Positions 9,813 to 20,682 of a stretch of 58,473 nucleotides of DNA are shown here, in pieces. A program made the translations under genes and the position numbers. This stretch comes from Phycisphaerales bacterium (GTDB lineage Bacteria; Planctomycetota; Phycisphaerae; Sedimentisphaerales; Anaerobacaceae): NCBI GenBank assembly GCA_003141275.1, contig PLLM01000073.1, positions 1 through 58,473 on the forward strand. Direction: 5' to 3'. The notes beneath the pieces were generated by a model. It had not been told where the DNA came from. It ran no database searches and saw only the letters and a program-made list of their open reading frames with translations. The stretch's first letter is position 1. Each line of letters starts with the position of its first letter.

Positions 9813-11867
9813 ATGGCGAAGTTTGAATTAAGTAATGCGATGACGCCGGGTGGGGACCAGCCGGCGGCGATAAGCCGGCTGATGGAAGGGCTGCGCGCGG
9901 GTAAAAAGCTCCAGACGCTGATGGGCGTAACCGGGTCGGGCAAGACATTCACAATGGCAAATATAATCGCGGCGTATAATCGGCCTACATTAGTCATATC
10001 GCACAACAAGACCTTAGCGGCGCAGCTTTACGAGGAGTTCAAGGATTTGTTCCCCAACAACGCGGTTGAGTATTTCGTGAGCTATTATGATTATTACCAG
10101 CCGGAGGCGTATATACCGCAAAGAGATATATACATCGAAAAAGACGCCTCGAAGAACGCAGACCTGGACCGATTGCGGCTTTCGACTACGATGAGTTTAT
10201 CGACCCGCGAGGACTGTATTATCGTGGCGTCGGTATCGTGCATATTCGGATTGGGCTCGCCTGAGGATTACAAGGCAAGCGTCGTGGGCGTGAGAGTCGG
10301 CGATACGATTGACAGAAATACGCTGCTTGGCCGATTGGCGGACATACAATACTCAAGGAATGACTTTGATTTTCAAAGGGGTAAATTCCGCGTCCGCGGG
10401 GACGTGGTCGAGTTGCATCCTTCTTATGAATCGTTCGCGATTCGATTCGAGTTTTTCGGCGACCAGATAGAAAAAATCAGCTACATAAACCCGGTCAGCG
10501 GAGATATCCTCGCCCAGGAAGAGCAGGTCTTTATATACCCCGCGCAGCATTACGTTACCGGGGGGGACAGATTGCTCAGCGCGATAGAAGGGATAAAAGC
10601 CGAATTATCGCAGCGACTGATGGAACTGCGCAGTCAGGCCAAATTGCTGGAGGCGCAACGCCTTGAGGCACGCACAAAATACGATATCGAAATGCTTCAG
10701 GAAGTAGGTTATTGCAGCGGGATAGAAAATTACAGCAGACACTTAGCGGGATTACCTGCGGGGGCAAAGCCATACACGCTGATAGATTATTTCCCGAAGG
10801 ATTTCCTGTTATTTATCGATGAGTCGCACGTTACGATTCCGCAATTGCGCGGGATGTGGGCGGGCGACAGGAGCAGGAAAGACGTATTGGTTGAGCACGG
10901 GTTCAGGTTGCCCAGCGCATTGGATAACAGGCCCCTGCGTTTCGAGGAATTCGAGGAAAAATGGAACCAGGTGGTTTTTGTATCCGCGACGCCGGGGCCA
11001 TTTGAGATGGCCACGTGCAATAACGAGGTGGTAGAGCAGATAATCAGGCCTACTGGTTTGATTGACCCGGAGATTTTTGTTCAGCCGGCGAAAGACCAGG
11101 TGGCGCACTTAATCGGCGAAATAGAAAAGCGAATCAAGGTCGGGGAAAGGGTTCTGGTAACGACGCTGACGAAAAAAATGGCGGAAGACCTGTCGGGGTT
11201 TATCGCGAAAAAAGGGATTAAGTGCCAGTATCTTCACAGCGAGATTGAAACGCTGGAGAGGGTTGAAATACTGCGGAACCTCCGGCTGGGGCAGTTTGAT
11301 GTGTTGGTGGGGATAAACCTGCTGCGGGAGGGGCTGGATTTGCCTGAGGTGTCGATGGTGGCGATTCTGGACGCGGACAAGGAAGGATTCCTGCGGAGCG
11401 AGACATCGCTGATACAGACGATAGGCAGGACCGCCAGAAACGTCAACGCGACGGTGTATTTGTACGCCGATACCGTCACCGAATCGATGAAGAAAGCTAT
11501 TGACGAAACGTACAGACGGCGTAAAATTCAGCTTGAATACAACCGTGAACACAACATCACCCCTGAGACGATACGCAAGGAAATACGTTCGGGGTTGACC
11601 TTGGAGCTTAAAGCCAGGCAGGCCGCGCGCGAGGCGGTGCGGTTTGAGCCGGATGAATTCGAGAAAGTCGAGCTGGCGAGCACGATTGAAAAGGAAATGC
11701 TCGAAGCCGCTGCTGCGCTTGATTTTGAGCGGGCCTCCTTTTTGCGCGATAAGCTGAAAGAGCTTAAAGAGCTGCCGCAGCTGGTGCTTTTAGATTCTAA
11801 AAAGAAGAAGAGTAATTTTTTAGCTACAAAGAAACTGAAGAGATTCAATAATCAAAACGAAAGGTGA
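9813..11867 (+). CDS. uvrB: Excinuclease ABC subunit B
   Basis: [17 protein letters not shown] (Walker A), [22 protein letters not shown]-terminal UVR motif; MAKFEL start at 9813 within ORF 9777-11867. Confidence 0.98.
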   Translation: MAKFELSNAMTPGGDQPAAISRLMEGLRAGKKLQTLMGVTGSGKTFTMANIIAAYNRPTLVISHNKTLAAQLYEEFKDLFPNNAVEYFVSYYDYYQPEAYIPQRDIYIEKDASKNADLDRLRLSTTMSLSTREDCIIVASVSCIFGLGSPEDYKASVVGVRVGDTIDRNTLLGRLADIQYSRNDFDFQRGKFRVRGDVVELHPSYESFAIRFEFFGDQIEKISYINPVSGDILAQEEQVFIYPAQHYVTGGDRLLSAIEGIKAELSQRLMELRSQAKLLEAQRLEARTKYDIEMLQEVGYCSGIENYSRHLAGLPAGAKPYTLIDYFPKDFLLFIDESHVTIPQLRGMWAGDRSRKDVLVEHGFRLPSALDNRPLRFEEFEEKWNQVVFVSATPGPFEMATCNNEVVEQIIRPTGLIDPEIFVQPAKDQVAHLIGEIEKRIKVGERVLVTTLTKKMAEDLSGFIAKKGIKCQYLHSEIETLERVEILRNLRLGQFDVLVGINLLREGLDLPEVSMVAILDADKEGFLRSETSLIQTIGRTARNVNATVYLYADTVTESMKKAIDETYRRRKIQLEYNREHNITPETIRKEIRSGLTLELKARQAAREAVRFEPDEFEKVELASTIEKEMLEAAAALDFERASFLRDKLKELKELPQLVLLDSKKKKSNFLATKKLKRFNNQNER

Positions 11868-11868
11868 T

Positions 11869-12738
11869 ATGGACAAGCTTGAGCTCGAAAAAGTGCTGCC
11901 GCTGCTGAAACTAGCGATAGAGGAAGACATGGGACAGGGGGACATGACCAGCGACCTGTTCTTCGGGAACAATACCGTCGGCAAGGCGGACATCGTCTCC
12001 CGCGAAGAAATAGTCGTATGCGGGATGCAGATAGCGAAAACGATACTGCATATGTATGACAAGCGTTTGAAACTCGATGCGCACGTCAAGGACGGGCAGC
12101 AGGCCTACGTCGGATGTCACCTGGCGACCATCAAGGGGCCGCTTGGTTCGATATTGACCGCGGAACGGGTAGTTCTGAATTTTATGCAGCGGCTGTGCGG
12201 AATAGCGACGACGACGCGAAAATACGTCCGCGCAATACAGGGGACAAAAGCCAAAATTTACGATACGCGAAAAACGCTGCCTGGCTGGCGAATACTTGAA
12301 AAATACGCCGTGCGGTGCGGCGGTGGGTACAACCATCGGCTGGGACTTTACGACGGGATATTGATTAAAGACAATCATATTGCGCAGTTAGGCAGGAATT
12401 TTCAGGCCAAGCTGAAAAAGATTGTCAAAGAGGCGCGCAAGATAAAACACGCCAAATTTGTCGCGGTCGAAGTTGACCACGTTGACGACCAGCTCAACTA
12501 TGTGCTGGCGATACCCGGTATTGACATAGTGCTGCTGGACAATATGGGACAGTGGCAGTTGAAGCACGCCGTCGAAATGAAACGCAAGATGTGCGGCAAG
12601 GGCAAGCCCCTGCTGGAAGCATCGGGCAATATCTCGCTTGCCAACGTCTCGGCGATTGCGCAATCCGGCGTGGACAGGATAGCCGTCGGGGCGATTACAC
12701 ACTCGGCAACGGCTGTGGATATCGGGGTTGACAGGTGA
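11869..12738 (+). CDS. nadC: Nicotinate-nucleotide pyrophosphorylase (carboxylating)
   Basis: EDMGQGDMTSDLF, TRKTLPGWRILEKYAVRCGGGYNHRLGLYDGILIKDNH. Confidence 0.97.
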   Translation: MDKLELEKVLPLLKLAIEEDMGQGDMTSDLFFGNNTVGKADIVSREEIVVCGMQIAKTILHMYDKRLKLDAHVKDGQQAYVGCHLATIKGPLGSILTAERVVLNFMQRLCGIATTTRKYVRAIQGTKAKIYDTRKTLPGWRILEKYAVRCGGGYNHRLGLYDGILIKDNHIAQLGRNFQAKLKKIVKEARKIKHAKFVAVEVDHVDDQLNYVLAIPGIDIVLLDNMGQWQLKHAVEMKRKMCGKGKPLLEASGNISLANVSAIAQSGVDRIAVGAITHSATAVDIGVDR

Positions 12739-13538
12739 GTAAAGCAACACCATCGCCAGACGCGCTTGACCCGGACAAAATAAAGTCGCATCTCAGGACA
12801 AAACGCATCGGCCAAAAGGTCGTCGTTTACAACAGCACCGCAAGCACAAACGACATCGCCGCCCAATACTCCAAAAACAAAAATAATGACGGTCTTGTCG
12901 TCCTCGCGGAGGAGCAGGTACAGGGGCGAGGCAGGAGCGGCAATAAATGGGTCGCGGGCTTCGCCGACAGCGTAATCTGCTCGATACTTCTGACCGATTG
13001 CGCCATAAACGCGGAATTGCTGTCATTAACAATCGCGGTTGCAACTGCCGAAGCGATAGGTAAATGCGCGAAAGCCGAAGCGAAAATAAAATGGCCAAAT
13101 GATATTATCCTGAACAACAAAAAAGTCGCCGGCATTCTCGTCGAATCAAAGAAGGCGGGTAAGCATACCGCTTACATAATCGGCATCGGCATTAACTGCC
13201 ATCAAAGCAAACTGGATTTCCCCGCTGAATTGCGGAAAATAGCGACGAGTATTGATATCGAAACCGGCGGCCAAATCGACAGAATATCGCTTATCAAACG
13301 ACTGCTTACCTCGATTGATAACTCACTTGACATCGCTGAACAAAACAAAGAAGAAATTATCGAACATTGGCAGCAATTAAGCACCCAGCTCGGACAAAGG
13401 GTGGCACTTATTTACAACAAGAAGAACTTTGCCGGCAACTGCGTCGGTATCGACCCCGAAAAGGGACTCATTTTGCAGTTAGACACCGGCGGAATCAGAA
13501 TGTTCCAGGCGGCACAGACAATAATCACAAAAGAATAA
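12735..13538 (+). CDS. birA: Biotin--[acetyl-CoA-carboxylase] ligase
   Basis: STASTNDIA, QGRGRSGNKWVAG, KWPNDIILNNKKVAGILVE; GTG start, 4-bp overlap with nadC. Confidence 0.93.
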   Translation: MSKATPSPDALDPDKIKSHLRTKRIGQKVVVYNSTASTNDIAAQYSKNKNNDGLVVLAEEQVQGRGRSGNKWVAGFADSVICSILLTDCAINAELLSLTIAVATAEAIGKCAKAEAKIKWPNDIILNNKKVAGILVESKKAGKHTAYIIGIGINCHQSKLDFPAELRKIATSIDIETGGQIDRISLIKRLLTSIDNSLDIAEQNKEEIIEHWQQLSTQLGQRVALIYNKKNFAGNCVGIDPEKGLILQLDTGGIRMFQAAQTIITKE

Positions 13539-13539
13539 A

Positions 13540-15072
13540 ATGCAGATGCTCGAACATAAAACCGGTTGCGAGTCATTGCTGATACACGATTGCGGACTGG
13601 AGGATTTTCGTGAAACACTGGAGTTGCAGCATCGATTAGTCGAGCAGAGACGGCAAAACGAAATCGGCGATACGGTTTTGATTGTCGAGCATCAGCCGGT
13701 AATCACATTGGGGGCAAGACAAAGCGCAAATAAGCTGCTTATTGAGCGGGATAAATTAGCGGCCAAAGGAATTGATATCGTCGAAATCCGCAGGGGCGGC
13801 GGGGCAACCGCCCATAACCCGGGGCAGATTGTTTTTTACCCGATTTTGAACCTTCAGGAATTGCGACTCGATATAAACCAATACATCAGGACACTTGAAC
13901 AGATTGGAATCGAACTTCTTGAACAGCTTGGCGTCAAAAGTGAAAGACGAAAGGGCTTTCCGGGACTTTGGGTGAATGATAAGAAAATTGCATCAATCGG
14001 CGTGCGGGTCTCAAGGCAGATTACTCATCACGGGATGGCGATAAATATACAAAACGATTTGAGCATCTTCGAGGCAATCGTTCCCTGCGGCCTTGAAAAT
14101 ATCGAAATGACTTCGGTCTTAAGTGAAACCGGGAAAAAACACCCGATGCGGGAAGCAAAAAACCATTTATCGCAACTTCTGACGAAGCATTTCAAACCCG
14201 AAATACGAAATACGAAATACCAACGACGACTGCCAGATTGGCTACGAAGACCTATGCCAACGACCGGCGAATATAGCAAAACAAGCGATATTGTAAGTTC
14301 GCTCGGTCTTGAGACAATATGTATGAGCGCCAATTGCCCCAATCGAGGCCAGTGCTGGGCGAGAGGCACGGCCACGGTTTTGATTCTGGGCAATATCTGC
14401 ACGCGGGGCTGTAAGTTTTGTTCGGTCGCCAAAGGCAAGCCGAAGCCGGCGGATACAACTGAGCCGGCAAGAATAGCGGAACTGGCGAAAAAACTTAACT
14501 TACATTATCTCGTAATCACAAGCGTCAACCGCGACGACCTCCCCGATGGCGGAGCGGGACATTTCCGCGATTGTATTAAAGAAGTCCGCAGGCAATGTCC
14601 CCAGGTCAAATTTGAAATTCTTGTGCCTGATTTTAGAGATTGCCAAACCGAGGCAATTGAGATTCTCGCGGAAGCAATACCATTTGTATTTGCTCACAAC
14701 GTCGAGACCGTTTCTTCGCTGTATAAAAAAGCCCGTGCGGGCGGCGATTACAAACGCTCGCTGAACCTGCTGAAAATCGCGAAAGGCAAATACGGCAGCA
14801 TCCCGACCAAGTCATCGATTATGTTGGGCCTTGGTGAAACCGACGAAGAAGTTGAACAGGTTTTGAAAGATTTACGGGCCGTTGGATGCAGCCGGCTGAC
14901 AATCGGGCAATATCTAAAACCGTCGAAGGATTCCCTTGAGGTTATCAAATACGTTACGCCTGAGAAATTTGACTGGTGGAAACAAAGGGCGACTGACCTT
15001 GGTTTTGACTGGGTTATATCGGCCCCCTTCGCCCGCAGTTCGTATTTCGCGGAAATTAAAGCGGCAAAGTAA
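13540..15072 (+). CDS. Single-ORF fusion of octanoyltransferase (LipB) and lipoyl synthase (LipA)
   Basis: N-half: IVEHQPVITLGARQ, RRGGGATAHNPGQIVFYPI, KGFPGLWV (LipB). C-half: CMSANCPNRGQCWARGTATVLILGNICTRGCKFCSV (LipA radical SAM CxxxCxxC). No stop between. Confidence 0.95.
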   Translation: MQMLEHKTGCESLLIHDCGLEDFRETLELQHRLVEQRRQNEIGDTVLIVEHQPVITLGARQSANKLLIERDKLAAKGIDIVEIRRGGGATAHNPGQIVFYPILNLQELRLDINQYIRTLEQIGIELLEQLGVKSERRKGFPGLWVNDKKIASIGVRVSRQITHHGMAINIQNDLSIFEAIVPCGLENIEMTSVLSETGKKHPMREAKNHLSQLLTKHFKPEIRNTKYQRRLPDWLRRPMPTTGEYSKTSDIVSSLGLETICMSANCPNRGQCWARGTATVLILGNICTRGCKFCSVAKGKPKPADTTEPARIAELAKKLNLHYLVITSVNRDDLPDGGAGHFRDCIKEVRRQCPQVKFEILVPDFRDCQTEAIEILAEAIPFVFAHNVETVSSLYKKARAGGDYKRSLNLLKIAKGKYGSIPTKSSIMLGLGETDEEVEQVLKDLRAVGCSRLTIGQYLKPSKDSLEVIKYVTPEKFDWWKQRATDLGFDWVISAPFARSSYFAEIKAAK

Positions 15073-15079
15073 AAGCTGG

Positions 15080-16402
15080 CTAAACGCCGGAAACGACAAC
15101 GTCGCTGAAAACCATACTCGGCGTTCGCCAGTCACTGTAAAGCCATGGGTCGTTGGCGCACTCGCTGAGCTTGTGCCAGAACTTTAGGTGATTGTCGGCG
15201 ATGTTCATTTCGGAAACCGGGTGGACTATTTTGCCGCCGTCGAAAAATTGCCCGAAAATGCCGACTGAGAAATCGCCCGTCGTCGGATTCGAATTGCCGC
15301 CGAGAAAATCTGTAACGAGAATCCCTTTGCCGAGGTCTTTGATTATCTCATCGACAGAGCGTGAGCCCGGCGGGATAACCATATTGCCGGTCGAGCCGGA
15401 AGTCGGCTCACAGCCGAGCTTCCTGCTGTAATACCATTCAATGTAGAAATCCTTCAGTACGCCCGCTTCGACAATCGTCCGCTTTTTCGCCGCGAAGCCG
15501 TCGCCGTCATACAGCCAACTCCCCTGCCCTTCCGGAATAAAGGGGTCGTCAACAAGAACGAATTTATCGCTACCTATTTTTTGTCCCATTTTGTCGGCCA
15601 GAAACGACTGCTTGCGGTAAATATTGCGACCGTCGAGCGCATCAAAAAAACCGCCTATAATCCGATGCGTGTTTCTGTTCTCGATGATAACGGGCAATGT
15701 TGCCGTAGCGATTTTTTTCGCTCCAAGTTTCGCCATCGCCTTGCGTGCGGCGTTAGCGCCGATAACTTCCGGGTTTCCCAGTTTTTTGTGGAAATGGCAG
15801 TCCACATAGTCATACGCTATCGGCCTGCGGTCGTCATCATCGCGAACGCTCACCGAAGCCCCGGCGCTGAAATTTGTGGACCGGGTGTCGCCTGAAAAAC
15901 CGTTGCTTGTCAGCGTAACCGATTCGCTAAGTTCGTCGTTAAACCACGCCTCGACAGTAACGACTTTTTCTCCGCCCGCCGACCAGGCGGCGCCTTCCAC
16001 AGCTTTTACTATTGTATGTTCCTGCTCCGCGGACAACTCATCGATAGACGCGTCCGCGATTTTAAGGTCTATATCGGCTCGACCCTTGTAATACTTCGGG
16101 TCGGGCAAAGTTCTGTATGGGTCCTCCGCAATAAGTTTTGTAGTCGAAACGGCATCCGAAATGAATTCCTTCAACGCGTCTTTTCGTAAATCGCAGGTAT
16201 TCTGCGAAGAATATCTGCCCGCGACAAAAAGGTCTATTCCCATCTGCAGCGTGGTCGCCTGCTTGATTATTTCGGGCTTTTTGTCCCTGTACTGGATTTC
16301 CACGAGCCGGCTTTTGCTAAGCCCCACTCTCGAATCTTTCGCGCCCGCCTTGCTCACGGTATCCAAAACCCACTTGCAAAGGTCATACATTTGTTTATTC
16401 AT
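15080..16402 (-). CDS. pmbA: TldD/PmbA family protein, PmbA (TldE) type
   Basis: TldE-like C-terminal layout (GSGNM..PG..S..EII..., FFDGGKIVHPVSEMNIADNHLKFW); lacks HExxxH. Confidence 0.85.
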   Translation of the reverse strand: MNKQMYDLCKWVLDTVSKAGAKDSRVGLSKSRLVEIQYRDKKPEIIKQATTLQMGIDLFVAGRYSSQNTCDLRKDALKEFISDAVSTTKLIAEDPYRTLPDPKYYKGRADIDLKIADASIDELSAEQEHTIVKAVEGAAWSAGGEKVVTVEAWFNDELSESVTLTSNGFSGDTRSTNFSAGASVSVRDDDDRRPIAYDYVDCHFHKKLGNPEVIGANAARKAMAKLGAKKIATATLPVIIENRNTHRIIGGFFDALDGRNIYRKQSFLADKMGQKIGSDKFVLVDDPFIPEGQGSWLYDGDGFAAKKRTIVEAGVLKDFYIEWYYSRKLGCEPTSGSTGNMVIPPGSRSVDEIIKDLGKGILVTDFLGGNSNPTTGDFSVGIFGQFFDGGKIVHPVSEMNIADNHLKFWHKLSECANDPWLYSDWRTPSMVFSDVVVSGV

Positions 16403-16403
16403 A

Positions 16404-17948
16404 CTATGCCCCCTGTTTTTTTGTCCCGCCTACCGTTAAGGACCGAACCAGCATAGTCGGCATCCCGGCGTCGATGGGCACCCACTGTCCATCTTTGCCG
16501 CAGCTGTGCACGCCGGTCCAGCTTAGCTTCAGGTCGTCCGCGACCATCGTGATATCTCGCAGCAGTTTCGGGCCGCCGCCCATTATGTTGACGTCCTTGA
16601 TTAGCGCGCCGAGTTTGCCGTTTTCTATCAGCCGGCCACGTGAAACATAAAACGCGAAATCCCCTTGCCCGATATTTACCTGCCCGTTACTGACATCCTG
16701 AATATATATGCCTTTTTTAACGCTTTCGATAATTTCCTGCGGCTTGTTTGGGCCTGGAAGAATATAGGTATTTCGCATTCGCGGTATAGGGTAATGCGCG
16801 TAGCTTTCCCGCCGGCCGTTGCCCGTAGAGGACAATCCGTAATGTTTGGCGGAAATCCTGTCGTGAAGATAACTTTTCAATATGCCGTTTTCAACAAGCA
16901 CCGTTTTCTGGCTCGGCGTGCCCTCGTCATCAAAATTTATCGAGCCGCGCGCGCCTGGCCATGTCCCGTCGTCAACAACCGTCACCATCGGCTCGGCGAC
17001 TTTCTGCCCCATCATCGTGGAGTAAATCGACGTCTTCTTGCGGTTGAAATCCGCCTCGAAGCCGTGCCCGACTGCCTCGTGCAGCAAAAAGCCCGGAGTG
17101 CCCGGGGCAAAGACAACAGGCATTTCGCCAGCGGGCGGAACCACAGCGTCAAGAAGTGTTACAGCGCCATCGACAACACCTTCGGCCACTTCCCTGGCGA
17201 TATCGTCCGTGAAATACGAAAAGTCCCGCCTGCCTCCGCGCGAAAACCAGAACTGCTCTTTGCGGCCGTCTTTCTCGACTGTAACCATAGCGGATAGTGC
17301 GCTGCCCGGAAGCAAGTCCTCCGCCTTGGCTCCGTCGCTTGTTACAACCATTATTCGCTTCCTGCCGTCGCCGAAACGGGCGATTGTTTTGATTATATAA
17401 TTTGAGCGTGCGAAGCATTTTCCGGCGGTGTTTTCAACAAGCGAAAGCCGGGGCGTCAATGGCGCGGGCTTTGTGCCCGTCAGCGGGTAGTAATTATCCG
17501 TCTTGACAGCCGCAAATTTACCGGACACGGCGGTTGCAGAACCATCCGCAATCGTCGCTGCCATCGCCGCAGCAGCTATCATCGACTTTTCAGTCAGCTC
17601 CTGCGTAAAACCGAACCCAACCTGGTCGCCCTTGACCGTGCGAATACCCACGCCGAGATTGACCGATGTAGATGCACGGTCAACCTTTTTGTCTTCCAGG
17701 CCAAGCGAGTTTGATATGGTATGCTCGAAGTAAAGGTCCGCAAAGTCGCCGCCCTTCGAGAGCGCCTTAGCCAGCACTTTTTTGCACAAAGAATCGGTTA
17801 TGCCGAATTCTTTTTCAAAATATCCTGCCCTTTCGGTCCCCGCGAAAGTCAGCCAGCCGTCGAACAACACCGGCGCCGCGACTATCGCGCCCCCGGCAGC
17901 CGTGGTGGCCTTCAGAAAAGTGCGCCTGTCTATTCTATCCATAATCAT
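16404..17948 (-). CDS. tldD: TldD family metalloprotease with N-terminal twin-arginine signal
   Basis: HEAVGHGFEADFNRKK (HExxxH) and CGKDGQWVPIDAGMPTMLVRSLTVGGT; N-terminus MDRIDRRTFLKATTAAGGAIVAAPVLF; start could be 17942. Confidence 0.9.
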   Translation of the reverse strand: MIMDRIDRRTFLKATTAAGGAIVAAPVLFDGWLTFAGTERAGYFEKEFGITDSLCKKVLAKALSKGGDFADLYFEHTISNSLGLEDKKVDRASTSVNLGVGIRTVKGDQVGFGFTQELTEKSMIAAAAMAATIADGSATAVSGKFAAVKTDNYYPLTGTKPAPLTPRLSLVENTAGKCFARSNYIIKTIARFGDGRKRIMVVTSDGAKAEDLLPGSALSAMVTVEKDGRKEQFWFSRGGRRDFSYFTDDIAREVAEGVVDGAVTLLDAVVPPAGEMPVVFAPGTPGFLLHEAVGHGFEADFNRKKTSIYSTMMGQKVAEPMVTVVDDGTWPGARGSINFDDEGTPSQKTVLVENGILKSYLHDRISAKHYGLSSTGNGRRESYAHYPIPRMRNTYILPGPNKPQEIIESVKKGIYIQDVSNGQVNIGQGDFAFYVSRGRLIENGKLGALIKDVNIMGGGPKLLRDITMVADDLKLSWTGVHSCGKDGQWVPIDAGMPTMLVRSLTVGGTKKQGA

Positions 17949-18135
17949 TCCCTCGGTTTTCCCAATAATCTCCTTTATACTTGCCGCCAGTTTATTCTGT
18001 TCGTTTGTCTAATGCAACCCGATTCATAGAGTCCAAAAGCAAAATAGCGAAACTGGACAGGCGGAAGATAATCTGATAGATTTTCATAGTTGATGCCCAC
18101 TGCCTCACAATCAATTATAAATACGGGGAATTGAA

Positions 18136-19881
18136 ATGACCGGCGAGAACGAAAAAGAAACCAGACATGATTTTATAAGGGATATGGTTGTCGAGGATAT
18201 CGCCCCGGGCGGTCGGTTCGCAGGTAAAACCGTCTGCACCCGCTTTCCTCCTGAACCCAATGCCTATCTTCACATAGGCCACGCGAAGGCCGTCTGGATT
18301 GACTACGGAATAGCCGAGGAATTCGGCGGACTGTTCAATCTCCGCTTCGACGACACCAACCCCGCAAAGGAAGAGCAGGAATTCGTTGACGCCATCATCG
18401 AGGACGTCCGCTGGCTCGGCGCAAAATGGGATGGCCGGCTTTTCTTCGCCAGCGACTACTTCGGCCAGATGTATGAATGGGCCATCGAGCTGATTAAAAA
18501 AGGCAAGGCATACGTCTGCGACCTTACCGGCGACCAGGTCAGCGCGCACCGCGGCACACTTACCGCCCCGGGCAAAAACAGCCCCTATCGCGATAGATCC
18601 GTCGAGGAAAACCTCGATTTATTTACCCGGATGAAAAAAGGCGAATTTCCCGACGGCGTAAAAACCCTCCGCGCCAAAATCGATATGGCGCACCCCAATC
18701 TGAATATGCGCGACCCGATTATGTATCGCATCCTGCACACCGAACACCACCGCCAAGGTAACAAATGGTGCATTTATCCGATGTACGACTGGGCACACGG
18801 CTTCGAGGACTCAATCGAGGGCATCACCCACAGCTTGTGCAGTTTGGAATACGAAAATCATCGCCCGCTTTATGACTGGTTCATCGACGCGGTAAACGAA
18901 GGTCGCACCGACGACGGCTCAGGCCCGTGGGGTAAAAAAAACAATCACCCCCGCCAAATCGAATTTGCCCGCCTCAACCTAACTTACACGGTTATGTCCA
19001 AACGCAAGCTCATCGACCTCGTCCGAGGAGGCCACGTCCGCGATTTCGACGACCCGCGCCTGCCCACGCTCGCGGGCCTTCGCCGAAGGGGCTATACGCC
19101 CGAAGCGATTCGCAATTTCTGCACCACTATCGGCATCAACAAATTCTACAGCACCATTGATGTCGCGCTGCTCGAGCACTGCGTCCGCGAGAATTTGAAC
19201 AAAACCAGCCCGCGCGTTATGGCTGTATTAAAACCCTTGAAGGTGATTATCGATAACTATCCCGAAGGGCAGGTTGACCAGTTGGACGCGGTAAATAATC
19301 CCGAAGACCCCTCGGCTGGAACACGCAAAGTGCCTTTCTCAAAAGAGCTTTATATCGAGCGGGATGACTTTATGGAAATCCCGCCGCCTAAATTCTACCG
19401 ACTAACCCCCGGCAAAGAAGTCCGCCTGCGTTACGCATATTTCATAAAATGTGTAAACGCCGTAAAAGATAACGCTGGCAACATTACCGAACTGCATTGC
19501 ACCTACGACCCCGCCACAAAAGGCGGCGACGCCCCAGATGGCAGAAAAGTAAAATCGACAATTCACTGGGTCTCGGCAAAAGACGCTATACAAGCAGAAG
19601 TCCGATTGTATGAGAATCTGTTCACCAAAGAGAATCCCGATGATGTCCCAGAAGGCAAGGACCTAACCGTGAACCTGAATCCCAAATCGCTAGAAACCCT
19701 GAAGAATTGTTTTGTCGAACCCGCTCTTAAGAACGCTCAGCCGCTTGCGCGGTATCAGTTTGAACGATTGGGCTATTTCTGCGTTGACCCCGACACCGCA
19801 AACGGCATACTTACTTTTAACCGCACGGTCTCTCTCCGCGACGAATGGGCAAAAATACAAAAATCGCAAAAACCGGCGTGA
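18136..19881 (+). CDS. glnS: Glutaminyl-tRNA synthetase
   Basis: [16 protein letters not shown] (HIGH), VMSKRKL (KMSKS variant), [15 protein letters not shown]. Confidence 0.97.
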   Translation: MTGENEKETRHDFIRDMVVEDIAPGGRFAGKTVCTRFPPEPNAYLHIGHAKAVWIDYGIAEEFGGLFNLRFDDTNPAKEEQEFVDAIIEDVRWLGAKWDGRLFFASDYFGQMYEWAIELIKKGKAYVCDLTGDQVSAHRGTLTAPGKNSPYRDRSVEENLDLFTRMKKGEFPDGVKTLRAKIDMAHPNLNMRDPIMYRILHTEHHRQGNKWCIYPMYDWAHGFEDSIEGITHSLCSLEYENHRPLYDWFIDAVNEGRTDDGSGPWGKKNNHPRQIEFARLNLTYTVMSKRKLIDLVRGGHVRDFDDPRLPTLAGLRRRGYTPEAIRNFCTTIGINKFYSTIDVALLEHCVRENLNKTSPRVMAVLKPLKVIIDNYPEGQVDQLDAVNNPEDPSAGTRKVPFSKELYIERDDFMEIPPPKFYRLTPGKEVRLRYAYFIKCVNAVKDNAGNITELHCTYDPATKGGDAPDGRKVKSTIHWVSAKDAIQAEVRLYENLFTKENPDDVPEGKDLTVNLNPKSLETLKNCFVEPALKNAQPLARYQFERLGYFCVDPDTANGILTFNRTVSLRDEWAKIQKSQKPA

Positions 19882-19884
19882 TTT

Positions 19885-20649
19885 ATGAATCAAGAACCAC
19901 ATCCCGAAAAGAAACGACGCCTGACTCTTCTTTCAAGGATATCGCTTTATCTTGGTATTGCAGCGATATTGGCTTCTGCGCTGTTTAGTATCTGTTCTTA
20001 CATTAATTGGGATGTAATCCATGAGGAGGCAATAGGGCCGCATCCATGGGTAGGGTTTATAGCTTGGATTCTTTTTATCATTATATATTTTGTCGGCTTT
20101 CCTTTTTTTATTATATGTTTGATATCTGTGGTCACCTCAATTTTCAAAAAACCACGTAAACCAAATCTTATCGCAAGTATTGTCGCTTTGTTTTTGGTAT
20201 TTATATCAATAGAACTGTATGCACCAACAATAGAACGAATGCGAATTGCACCGATCAGGATTTTCTCCTCAAATCTTAGACAACTAAGATTTACCCTTGA
20301 GAAATATGCCAAAAAAAATAAGGGCAACTTGCCTTCCGCTACTGATTGGTGTGAATCGCTTATTAAATGCGATTCCATTAAATATGCCTTTAGAAATAAC
20401 GGCACTAAAAACGATGATGGTTTAAGTGAGTACGCTTACAATACAAATATATCCGGACTGAAACTTGCGGAACTTCCAAAAAGTACCGTGCTGCTTTTTG
20501 AGACGTCGCTTGCCAAGAATCCCGCAGGTGGACCGGAATTGATGAGTAATAACAATCATCCCATAAAAGGATGTTTTGTTCTCTTTGCTGATATGCATGT
20601 TGCATTTATCAGGGCGGAAGATTTTAATAACCTGCGATGGAAACCGTGA
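19885..20649 (+). CDS. Hypothetical membrane protein, planctomycete type, with DUF1559/pseudopilin-like C-terminus
   Basis: Hydrophobic segments; C-terminal HPIKGCFVLFADMHVAFI resembling the H-X9-DG region; start 4 nt after glnS stop. Confidence 0.6.
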   Translation: MNQEPHPEKKRRLTLLSRISLYLGIAAILASALFSICSYINWDVIHEEAIGPHPWVGFIAWILFIIIYFVGFPFFIICLISVVTSIFKKPRKPNLIASIVALFLVFISIELYAPTIERMRIAPIRIFSSNLRQLRFTLEKYAKKNKGNLPSATDWCESLIKCDSIKYAFRNNGTKNDDGLSEYAYNTNISGLKLAELPKSTVLLFETSLAKNPAGGPELMSNNNHPIKGCFVLFADMHVAFIRAEDFNNLRWKP

Positions 20650-20682
20650 TGGTAAAATTGCGGGAAGTTTAGGGGTGCTAAA

